DNA of 64,000 nucleotides from Engraulis encrasicolus (taxonomy: Eukaryota > Chordata > Actinopteri > Clupeiformes > Engraulidae), in NCBI RefSeq assembly GCF_034702125.1, contig NC_085876.1, forward strand, positions 29,178,079 to 29,242,078. The letters are read 5' to 3'. Each line of letters opens with the position of its first letter. The first letter of the stretch is position 1. Under the pieces are notes generated by a model. It ran no database searches, was not told the DNA's origin, and was given only the letters and a program-made list of their open reading frames with translations. The position numbers were made by a program, and so were the translations under genes. Shown in pieces: positions 31,301-64,000 of the stretch.

Positions 31301-34300
31301 GTGCGGAGGCCCTGAATCTCAGCGATTGTTACACTACAGACTACCTACACACCATCTGCAAATGTATTTAACAAACAGTCCTTAAACCTTAAAATAGTAT
31401 AATTCCAATCCAATGATTCAACTAATGTGTTAGTATGCATCTTGCTGAATGGTGGGCTATCCTGCATCAATCTCCTGACCATCCTCAGAAATCAGCATAA
31501 CCCAAAGCTGGCGTGCATCAACTAACCTTCAGAACCCAGCGGAAGCCAAAGCTGGGGTGCATGAACTTCACAATGTCCAGGAGGATCTCCACCGTCCGGA
31601 TGTCTCCTTCAAACCGATCCCTCAGGTCAATATACTGCACCTGGGAAACACAATATAGAATATTACACAATGGCCTATCTATTGGACCTAAAGTCTTAAA
31701 TTCATTAGCCAACAAACACACAAACACACCAAGCACATTTAACCCATTTTAGCCTGATGCAGTGTATATGCTCTTTGACTTTTGCCGTCTGGAGCGACAT
31801 ATACGCTGCATTCAGGATCTTGAGATTTTATTATTTTTCCCATTCAAAATGTGGGTGTTAGAGCTAAATGAACACATTCCGATGCAAAATGAGGGTCCCA
31901 GCTTTTAATCGCAACTTATTTCATATTTTTATGTGCTTCGGATGCTGAGATCATAGAGGTAGAAAATAGCACTAGAGAGGACACAGCAATTTGCGACAGC
32001 ACTGGGAAATGGCAGCTGGAGCTTCCAAACTTCCGTAGGTAGTGTAGGTACTTTCAGGCAATGCAAGTCAATGGAGAACACGCCCACCCCTGTCAAGAAA
32101 TTAACTAAAACTGTGTAAATATAAAGTAACACTTTAATCAAAGACCAGATTTGAAATGTCAGGCTACATATCTACTGAAATCATATGAGTCGATAAAATA
32201 CATTTAAAAATCAAATAATACATTTTATGAACATAGTTAGCAACACACTTCAACTATTGTCCTTGTATAGTGTGTTGATGGACATTTTCACATGATTAAG
32301 CCATTTTTGACAGAGGTGAGCCTCGTTCTCCGTTAATTTCCATTTCTCTGATCTACCTACAGATAATGGCCGCTACAGATTGCCGTAAAAGGGGGGCGGG
32401 GTCCTCTCTAGTGTTATTTTCTACCTCTATGGCTGAGATATTCAGGTTTTAATAGGTAGAGGGCACCGTTTCCCAAAAATGGCTTAGGCATTCAGCAGGT
32501 GTTTTTTTGCAGGTGCCTTAGGCTAAAATGAATGAATAATGAACGGAGGCAGATCAAATCAACCTCCACATCTTCATTGTCACTAGCGCAATATTATCAT
32601 ATTATTATTAGTTTATTAGTTTATTAGTTGATATTATTATAGTAGCATTACCTTGACTGCCACTGGGGTGCCATCGGGCAGCTCTGCTTTGTGCACCTGG
32701 GCCAGACTGGCGGCCGCCACCGGTTCATAGTCAAACTTGCGGAACATGCGGTCAGGAGTCGTGTTGAAGTCCTCCTCAAACAGGGCGTCTACCTGCACAT
32801 AAACATAGAAATAGAAGCAACTATGACTAAACTTATTTGAAAGCACGATGAAAAGTCATTTTCCGTTTTACTTACGGTACCTTAGGATTTGTGTGATTGA
32901 GGGCCTGGTCTTCTAGTATGCGTAGGGTGCGGACGTATTCTAGTATTCTCCTCACCTCTTTATATCTGCGGTTGAGGGCCTGGTCTTATAGTATTTGTAG
33001 CGTGCAGATGTATTCTAGTATTCTTCTCACCTCTTTATATCTGCGGTTGAGGGCCTGGTCTGATAGCATGTGTAGCGTGCAGATGTAATCTAGTATGCTA
33101 GTATTCTTCTCACCTCTTTATATCTGCGGTTGAGAGCCTGGTCTTCCAGTATGCGTAGCGTGCGGATGTATTCGGGGGGCAGCAGGTGGTTGAAGGCGCA
33201 TAGTCCCTGGCCGAGCTTGATGTAGAGACCGCCGTTAAGCACCGCCCCCTCCACCATGCTGTCCGCCGCGCGCTGGTGACACGCAGACATGGCGTCCAAG
33301 TACACGGGACTACCCTAGGCAGGCCAGGAGAGATACATTACATGTGGTTTCCAAACTTTTTCTGCTGGGGCCCCTTTTGGATCTTCGAATATTTTCACTG
33401 TAGGACCTCCGAGAGCCCTCCTAGGGGTCCCAGTTTGGGAACCACGCCATTACACACAGACATGCCCTCCAGATACAACGCACTACTCTGGATGATCTAC
33501 TGTTAGGGTTAGCTTACCTCATCCATTCCCCTAAGGTCCACATTGGAGGTCCACCAGTAGTCCGCTGAGATCACCAGTCCGACATACAGAGACCTGCGAA
33601 GAGGAGACGGGGATGACGTGTATAAAAACACCTCTTAAAACACATTTTAGGGAACTTTCACAGCGAATCGAGACGAGTGACTCAGTATTTTCTGTGCATA
33701 TGTGAACTCTGAAGTGTACCCGGACCCCTCGGAAGTGAACTGTACTAAGACCTTTGTTGACGTGGTCTCAGAGGACTGACACCCCATTAAAGCCTAACAG
33801 GGCAAGAAAGAGCACCTGTTCCTTTTTGTAATAATTCTACACTCACAATATGAAGAGATTAATAGAACTGAGATATTTTGCCGTCGGTTCACTTTTTAGT
33901 CCAATTAACAAAGGACTGAGTTTGGTTCACCCATTAAAACACCCTGTTATAAATTTACTGTCACCAGAATGGCAATGGACAAGTCGTAGCGCATTGCTAA
34001 ACGCTGTTAGTTAACTTTTCAATGCCCATTACAGCGTGCATTGTATTGTAGTAATATGTGAAAATAAATACCCTTACAGGAAAGAGAGACAGAGAAGAGA
34101 GACGAGAGAGACAGACCTACAGAAAAGACAGACTTACAGGAAAGAGAGACAGAGAAGAGAGAAGAGAGAGAGAGACCTACAGAAAAGACAGACTTACAGG
34201 AAAGAGAGACAGAGAAGAGAGAAGAGAGAGACAGAGAAGAGAGAAGAGAGAGACAGACCTACAGAAAAGACAGACTTGCAGGAAAGAGAGACAGAGAAGA

Positions 34301-35289
34301 GAGAAGAGAGAGACAGACCTACAGAAAAGACAGACTTACAGGAAAGAGAGACAGAGAAGAGAGAAGAGAGAGACAGACCTACAGAAAAGACAGACTTACA
34401 GGAAAGAGAGACAGAGAAGAGAGAAGAGAGAGACAGACCTACAGAAAAGACAGACTTACAGGAAAGAGAGAAGAGAGAGACAGACCTACAGAAGCGTGCG
34501 ACCCCCTCTGCCAGGATCTTCATCTTCCTCCTCTCCCGCGGCTCTGAAACAGCGTACTTCACCCCCACCACCACCGGCGTTCCCACGGCAACCCCCAGCA
34601 GCATCTTCTTCACCAGACCACGCCCACTCCTCTCCGCTCTGCAGGAGCAGCATGCATATGATGAAAAAAAAAAAAAACGACTAAGTTTATTAAGTAACAT
34701 GAATATGATAAAACTATAAACTTGAGTACATAAAGTAACATGGATATGATAAAACTCTATAACGTAACATGGATATGATGAAACTATAAAGTATTGCTAA
34801 CTCCCCTACATTTGGGCTTGCATGCCCATGGGGACCCAGGTTGGAGTGCGGCCTGGGTCATTTCCCAGCCCTGCCCCATCTCTCTCTGCCACTCATTTCC
34901 TGTCATCTTTTCACTATTACTATCAAATAAAGGCATAAAAAGCCATGTTACGGCCCTACCGTGGCTTAATGGTAGGGCACTTGTCTACTACATGGCCGAG
35001 CCGGGTTCAATTCCAGCCTGGGTCCTTTGCCGACCCTTCCCCATCTGTCTCTTCCAAATGTTTCCCGTCTCTCTCTCAAACTATCCTGTCATGAATAAAG
35101 TCTGAAAAGCCCAACAAAAAAAGCCACGCTACTGCAGCAGTGCCATGTGTAGCTAGAACTCTACCTGTGTGTGCGGAGTGTCCTGTGGGGCAGCACATGA
35201 TGGGAGACGTGGACCCTCTCCAGAAGCGACAGGTGATGCCGACACAGCCGGACCTGCAACACGTCCACAACACATCTAGCATGACTCAT
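21276..35289 (-). CDS. adck5: ADCK5, complete, 14 coding exons
   Basis: aarF-domain (UbiB/ABC1) atypical kinase, mitochondrial by family; its substrate is not established. The 14 exons sum to 1752 bases, 583 residues, close to human ADCK5 (about 580). The family motifs are present: KLGQ at 151-154 (KxGQ), alanine-rich AAAS at 211-214, VAVK lysine at 232, ExD-type ELD at 279-281, HADPHPGN at 362-369, and DHG (in place of DFG) at 386-388. The N-terminus is basic and rich in Arg and His, suiting a mitochondrial presequence; [11 protein letters not shown] may be a membrane segment. The start ATG at 35289 has an in-frame TAA just upstream. The gene is convergent with CPSF1, as in human 8q24.3. Introns 2, 4, 8, 10 and 12 begin with copies of the preceding exon end or donor. 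Confidence 0.95.
21433..22697. mobile_element. hAT-type element, 1.27 kb
   Basis: Ends CAGTGGCGGCTGG and CCGCCTCTG, with 8-bp duplication ATACAGAC on both sides (21425-21432, 22698-22705). No transposase recognised. Lies in ADCK5 intron 13. Confidence 0.8.
23280..23396 (-). CDS. adck5: ADCK5 exon 13
   Basis: Acceptor GTTTCAG, donor [25 protein letters not shown] to [10 protein letters not shown]. (AC)n begins just upstream of the acceptor. Confidence 0.9.
23403..23481. repeat. (AC)n microsatellite
   Basis: AC tract immediately upstream (in gene sense) of the ADCK5 exon 13 acceptor. Confidence 0.95.
23762..24000 (-). repeat. Copies of ADCK5 exon 12 end + donor
   Basis: Minus strand at 23763-23827 and 23939-24000 encodes [22 protein letters not shown] sequence ending in AAGAG + GTGCAG; a short third copy lies at 23893-23910. 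Confidence 0.82.
24079..24260 (+). mobile_element. tRNA-derived SINE
   Basis: GGCGCTGTGGCGCAGCGTGC head, box B GGTTCGAGTCC, tail AATAAAGGCC; same family as 34789-34945 and 47951-48121. Confidence 0.8.
24283..24535 (-). CDS. adck5: ADCK5 exon 12
   Basis: Acceptor TCCGCAG, donor GTAAAG; 83 codons, [18 protein letters not shown] to [15 protein letters not shown]. The 3' end is copied twice in intron 12. Confidence 0.95.
24733..25165. mobile_element. Dispersed repeat, probably non-autonomous DNA element
   Basis: Starts CAGGGTGTCTACAGG and contains two tandem copies of AAGACATTTTAAGACTTTTC; the right end is unclear. Confidence 0.5.
25291..25382 (-). CDS. adck5: ADCK5 exon 11
   Basis: Acceptor CTGATAG after a (CT)n tract, donor GTCAGG; encodes [20 protein letters not shown] to HLGVK. 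A decayed copy of its start lies at 25433-25474. Confidence 0.93.
25387..25414. repeat. (GA)n microsatellite
   Basis: Serves as the (CT)n tract of the ADCK5 exon 11 acceptor on the minus strand. Confidence 0.9.
25433..25474 (-). pseudogene. Decayed upstream copy of ADCK5 exon 11 start
   Basis: After an acceptor CTGATAG the minus strand reads [14 protein letters not shown], compared with [14 protein letters not shown] in the exon. Confidence 0.82.
25475..28140. other. ADCK5 intron 10, remaining sequence
   Basis: No gene recognised. Holds two GATTGGCT (CCAAT-type) repeats near 27240 and 27285 in a GC-richer block that looks like an old dispersed repeat; otherwise unassigned. Confidence 0.4.
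28141..28411 (-). repeat. Copies of ADCK5 exon 10 end in (TG)n
   Basis: Minus-strand copies of CTATGAGTACCTCAGCAA are found near 28171, 28206, 28253 and 28285, separated by TG tracts; the one at 28171 keeps a GT donor. Confidence 0.75.
28412..28490 (-). CDS. adck5: ADCK5 exon 10 (DHG motif)
   Basis: Acceptor CATTGCAG, donor GTACCA; encodes [20 protein letters not shown] to EYLSK. About four degraded copies of its 3' end lie in the next intron. Confidence 0.93.
28498..28582. repeat. (AC)n/(GC) microsatellite
   Basis: Interrupted AC tract just upstream (gene sense) of ADCK5 exon 10. Confidence 0.93.
28864..28945 (-). CDS. adck5: ADCK5 exon 9 (catalytic HxDxHPGN)
   Basis: Acceptor TGTTTTAG, donor GTAAAG; encodes [16 protein letters not shown] then HADPHPGN, the catalytic loop. 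Confidence 0.94.
29880..30140. repeat. AT-rich minisatellite next to ADCK5 exon 8 donor
   Basis: About 28-34-bp units of TATATTTACAGTAAAGGCAG type; on the minus strand each has TGTAAGTATA or TGTAAATATA, similar to the true donor GTAAGTATAC. Confidence 0.7.
30143..30226 (-). CDS. adck5: ADCK5 exon 8
   Basis: Acceptor TCTTGCAG, donor GTAAGT; 28 codons, [19 protein letters not shown] to GLSLKD. Confidence 0.93.
30385..30516 (-). CDS. adck5: ADCK5 exon 7 (ExD motif)
   Basis: Acceptor TCTGTAG, donor GTAAAT; 44 codons, [18 protein letters not shown] to [11 protein letters not shown]. Confidence 0.93.
31082..31313. mobile_element. MITE
   Basis: Inverted ends AGGCCCTCCGCAC and GTGCGGAGGCCCT around 232 bp without coding. 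Confidence 0.65.
31527..31640 (-). CDS. adck5: ADCK5 exon 6
   Basis: Acceptor TTCCCAG, donor GTTAGT; 38 codons, [20 protein letters not shown] to [10 protein letters not shown]. Confidence 0.94.
31739..32528. mobile_element. Dispersed repeat R1, copy C, interrupted
   Basis: TTAACCCATTTTAGCC start and GGCTAAAATG end; split by the element at 31952-32431. Confidence 0.7.
31952..32431. mobile_element. hAT-type MITE nested in R1
   Basis: Inverted ends CATAGAGGTAGAAAATA with complement at the right; 8-bp duplication GCTGAGAT on both sides (31944-31951, 32432-32439); 480 bp. Confidence 0.88.
32652..32792 (-). CDS. adck5: ADCK5 exon 5 (A-rich loop, VAVK)
   Basis: Acceptor TGTGCAG, donor GTAATG; 47 codons, [27 protein letters not shown] and TPVAVK. 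These are the nucleotide-loop and lysine motifs. Confidence 0.94.
32881..33113 (-). repeat. Three copies of ADCK5 exon 4 end + donor
   Basis: 75-83-bp units; copies end at 33031 and 32956 with intact CGCAGATATAAAGAG + GTGAG; the third (to about 32885) has lost it. Confidence 0.9.
33114..33314 (-). CDS. adck5: ADCK5 exon 4 (KxGQ motif)
   Basis: Acceptor CTGCCTAG, donor GTGAGA; 67 codons, [19 protein letters not shown] through [14 protein letters not shown] to LNRRYKE. Its 3' end and donor are repeated three more times in intron 4. Confidence 0.93.
33344..33445. mobile_element. Short hAT-type MITE
   Basis: Ends GTGGTTTCCAAACT and AGTTTGGGAACCAC, 102 bp, in ADCK5 intron 3. Confidence 0.6.
33518..33593 (-). 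CDS. adck5: ADCK5 exon 3
   Basis: Acceptor TTCGCAG, donor GTAAGC; encodes [19 protein letters not shown] then LRGMDE, a good match to the family. Confidence 0.9.
34078..34490. repeat. About 60-bp purine-rich minisatellite at ADCK5 exon 2 donor
   Basis: About seven units of ACAGACCTACAGAAAAGACA followed by GACTTACAGGAAAG and GAGA runs. On the minus strand each unit repeats TGTAG + GTCTGT, the true exon 2 donor, plus TGTAAGTCTG. Confidence 0.85.
34486..34638 (-). CDS. adck5: ADCK5 exon 2
   Basis: Acceptor CCTGCAG, donor GTCTGT (non-consensus after the GT). Encodes [38 protein letters not shown] and [11 protein letters not shown] minisatellite that repeats the donor begins at the donor itself. 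Confidence 0.85.
   Translation of the reverse strand, partial: SGEEWAWSGEEDAAGGCRGNAGGGGGEVRCFRAAGEEEDEDPGRGGRTLL
34789..34945 (+). mobile_element. tRNA-derived SINE
   Basis: CTACATTTGGGCTTGCATG and the AATAAAGGC-type tail, as at 24079. Confidence 0.7.
34952..35122 (+). mobile_element. tRNA-derived SINE
   Basis: CGGCCCTACCGTGGCTTAAT head, GGGTTCAATTCC box B, ATGAATAAAGTC tail. Confidence 0.78.
35165..35289 (-). CDS. adck5: ADCK5 exon 1
   Basis: ATG at 35289-35287, donor GTAGAG; 41 codons plus 2 bases, including [18 protein letters not shown]. This frame, not the longer open frame through the same bases, joins exon 2 in phase and resembles the family N-terminus. An acceptor-like CTCACAG just upstream suggests a 5' UTR intron. 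Confidence 0.75.
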
Positions 35290-38062
35290 GCTTTATACTC
35301 TGTGAGGATAAAGACGGCAGGCAATAGACACTTACACACAACATGTTGGTAAAATATTTGGTAGATCTGGGACAGAAAAGAACTGGATGTACTATATTTG
35401 GTAATGATTTGCTGATTGAGTTGAATTCAAGCAAAAGGTTTGCAATTTTGAAAGTCAATTTTCATCCTGGCTGTCCAGAACCATGGCCAGTGGTGTGTCT
35501 TTCCTCTTATTTCCCAAAACAACTTTTAAAATAAGCACAGGGGGGCAAGGGTGGGACATGGGAGTTGATGTTTGGCAAGGCCAGAACAATCTTGTCAAAT
35601 AGATGTAGTGTGTTTTCATTAGCTGACTAGAGGAACGGCGTGTCTCTAAACAGCCAGTCTGATTTATCCACAGGGTTCAATGTCAGGGACGTTCTGGTGG
35701 GTTCCTGGGGGCTCGCCCCTCTAATCTACATGATGTGTGGACTGACTGTAGATCAGCAAGTCTTACTGCATTGACGGGATGTGTATAGTTGTGTCTAGGA
35801 ATAGATAGAGCTCGGAAATGCATCTGAACAAACGTGGCAAAAGCCAAGCTCTTGGCAGACGTTGACACATCTAGACAGCCAGTGTGTTATTCTGAGGTTA
35901 TACCCTGAGCTGAACTACCGGTACTTAAAACCCGTAACATGTTTACAGGTTAAGTTAGTTCGTGGATGACTGAGAGTTACCAGTATTGTTGTTACCATTG
36001 TGACTGTTCAATACAGTTTAGCAAAGCGTGTAGTGCCTGCAAACTAGCCTGTACCAGTGTTATTTACAAATCTTTTTCACGTGTCTGCGGTTTTCACATT
36101 GACGCATTTCAAAACAAGATTGTCATGACTAAGCAGACATAGATACTCGTGCGGCTTTGCTTAAGAAATAGATGGTTAGTCAATTGTTAGACTCTTGACA
36201 TTGCCTGCAACTAGCATATTCAGTTATGACATTGAGCTGTGATATCATTTGCCAGTCTGACAGGCAGGTTATCTCTTTCCGACTGCGTGCTTCAACTACA
36301 TTATGTCAACAAACAGAAAGGCCTTACCACTTGAAGTGTTTTTGCAGTCATATTCCTTTCAGATGTATGACATTGACGACCAAATGTGGATCATTATCCT
36401 GTCAAAATCTTCCTCTGTGATCCTTCTGCCTCCCTCGCATGTCACGGTGCAAGTGGTCTGCAGCTCGCGGAGAAAAATCGTTGGCCAGTGGCACGGTGCG
36501 TAAGAGGTCACGTGGAAAATGGTCCGACAGCCAAGAATGTCCGGAGTACAGCGCCATCATCAGATCAAAGAATGTAGAGCTCCAGAGTGTTTCTCTCAGA
36601 GTACAAATAATCTGTTTCGATATCATGACATCTAATGGGCTTCAATGAGGGCTATACGATTTATTTAATTGCTCAGATTAGCAAAAACAGAAATTCATAA
36701 TAATAGCTGTGGCCCAATGGTTAGGGAGTTGGTCTTGGTTAGAGGGTTGCAGGTTCAAATCCTGCTTACCTCTCTCCCTACACCCCCATCTATGGATTCA
36801 TTCTGTCAGCTAAATGTTATGTAATGTATTGTTATCATTTTTCATTTGCATCTCTGATATGTAAAATGGAAATATTAGTTCAACTGTACTACATTTTAGT
36901 TGGGCCTATTCAACTGTCATAAACACAGTTTTGCCAAATCCTGCCACCATAAAAGCTATTGGTCACAGACCTCCGGCCACAGGCATATAAATAAATGAAG
37001 ACAGATTATATCAGTTCAGTTCGGCGCATGGGTTATGAATAACCTTTTCCTTGACAACATAGGGGGTGAACACACTCACACCAACAGCATGCCACAAGTG
37101 TCTCTAAGCATTTTCTAGAATAAACAACAACAACCTGATCAAACAATTAATTGCAGCCTAGTTGATGAATTTAACATAGCCTCTCCTTTGTATCTTTTAA
37201 AACCTACTAACACATAAATGGACATTAGGCCTATTGATCAGTGCACTCACCAGCCTTATTTCAGTTTGATTTTTTGGCAAAGACATCTCCATTGCCATTC
37301 TGCAGAAATCAAGAGCTACCACCATGCTATTGACACTTGACCTTAAACAGGTCAATATAACTTTTGCCCATTGTTGAGTCAGCAGAGCCTACTCATAGGC
37401 TATACAAAGGCCATGCAAAGTTTTGTGACAGCTATTAGGCCACAAGTAGCCTATGCAATAAATTCCATAAATTGAAGAACAAATCAGACATGAATATGAA
37501 CAAGATATATCAGAACATTAACATTAAGATTAACATTAAAAACAACATCACTTATTTGTTATTATTTTTATTACCCTCTATTATAATTTAATGGCATAAT
37601 GATTTTTAACCATGAGTGGTCCCTTTGGAATCTAAATATCTTTCATGTCCTGCGTGGGTCATTCACTTTCTTTGACATGGAGGCTAACTATCTACTGTTT
37701 GCACATATTGCAATGCATTATGTATTTCAATATTAAATTAATGTTTGATCTTCACGCTTGTGAGAAATTGCACAGAAAGGGGACCTTTAACTAATTGAAT
37801 GTCTCCCGGAAGCTGTACGACATTGCTATCGCTGCACACTTGCGTTTCCTGTTTACGGGCGGGAAGAGCGAACGAACCTGAACCCCTGACCATCCAACAC
37901 CGAGGAGTGCGATATTGCTGTGCACTTTGTAGGACTCGTTTTTCCCACTGGCCGTCGGAGGCCCGTTTGAATTATTTCTATTTCACTTATATTTGGGCAT
38001 CAACAACTTGCCTTTGAATTCTCGGCTGACTGAAGTTAGTAGGGATTCAGAGTGCACGGCAG
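35290..38062. other. ADCK5-CTDP1 divergent intergenic region
   Basis: 2.8 kb between two start codons pointing away from each other. It must contain both promoters. Apart from one tRNA-derived SINE (36708-36835) no repeat or gene was recognised. The 250 bases before 38063 are more GC-rich and are probably the CTDP1 promoter and 5' UTR; no TATA box was identified. Confidence 0.55.
36708..36835 (+). mobile_element. tRNA-derived SINE
   Basis: GCTGTGGCCCAATGGTTAGG head and GGTTCAAATCCTG box B, short tail with AATGTAATG. Confidence 0.7.
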
Positions 38063-63723
<25,661 letters not shown>

Positions 63724-63817
63724 GTCAGTCGCATTTCACCTCAAGAGTCTTTAATGAGATTTTAGTGACCTGATAAATCATTTATCACCATTAGTAACGT
63801 TATTACTGTTATTAGCA

Positions 63818-64000
63818 TAGGGCTGGGCAATATGACGATATATATCGTTATCGTGATATAAAAGTGTATATCGTGACCTTTCTCCTATATCGATTATATC
63901 GTGATAGTAATTGAATATCATTTAATTACATTTCCTGTTGTCACAATACACACTATAAGTTAATGTAACTGTAAAAATAAGAATGAAAATATCCATTTGT
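63818..64000. mobile_element. hAT-type MITE, cut by window end
   Basis: Left end TAGGGCTGGGCAATATGACG followed by TATATCG palindromes, a common fish hAT MITE structure. Confidence 0.6.

Noticed and set aside
34036..34719. Charged 200+ residue open frames
   Set aside because: They translate the purine-rich minisatellite in ADCK5 intron 2; the real exon is on the other strand.
35076..35282. Alternative ADCK5 N-terminus starting MLDVLWTCC
   Set aside because: This frame leaves the wrong phase at the donor. The frame starting at 35289 joins exon 2 correctly and resembles the family.

Overview
This is a vertebrate nuclear locus, most likely from a ray-finned fish. It carries three multi-exon genes with GT-AG introns. 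Transposon relics are dense (hAT, Tc1/mariner and TTAA-target elements, tRNA-derived SINEs) and (AC)n microsatellites are very abundant. I cannot name the species. No bacterial or viral gene was seen.

Layout. (1) 227-18263, + strand: the 3' part of CPSF1 (CPSF160, the scaffold of the mRNA 3'-end processing factor), 19 exons encoding the C-terminal 813 residues; the 5' part lies upstream. (2) 21276-35289, - strand: a complete ADCK5 (UbiB/ABC1-type atypical mitochondrial kinase), 14 coding exons, 583 residues. (3) 38063 to beyond the window end, + strand: CTDP1/FCP1 (RNA polymerase II CTD phosphatase), 9 exons present, 724 complete codons, cut inside the BRCT domain. CPSF1 and ADCK5 converge (3.0 kb apart). 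ADCK5 and CTDP1 diverge (2.8 kb apart). All exon borders below were set by hand from splice sites, continuous phase and family similarity; the summed exon lengths give uninterrupted reading frames for all three genes.

The introns hold many small DNA transposons, several with visible target-site duplications (8 bp, TA or TTAA), and nested insertions. They include a Tc1-like transposase relic, a palindromic Tc1 relic, a hAT transposase C-terminus relic, and two near-identical 0.94 kb foldback elements whose loops point in opposite directions.

The strongest unexplained signal is structural. At roughly twenty exon borders, in all three genes, the exon edge together with its splice donor or acceptor has been copied one to fifteen times into the adjoining intron, usually among (AC)n tracts. 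The copies lie downstream of donors and upstream of acceptors. The clearest array has about fifteen copies of the end of CTDP1 exon 4 with its donor (43020-44165). A second candidate novelty is a pair of palindromes (17189-17270 and 47726-47810) whose arms carry a hammerhead-ribozyme-like core.
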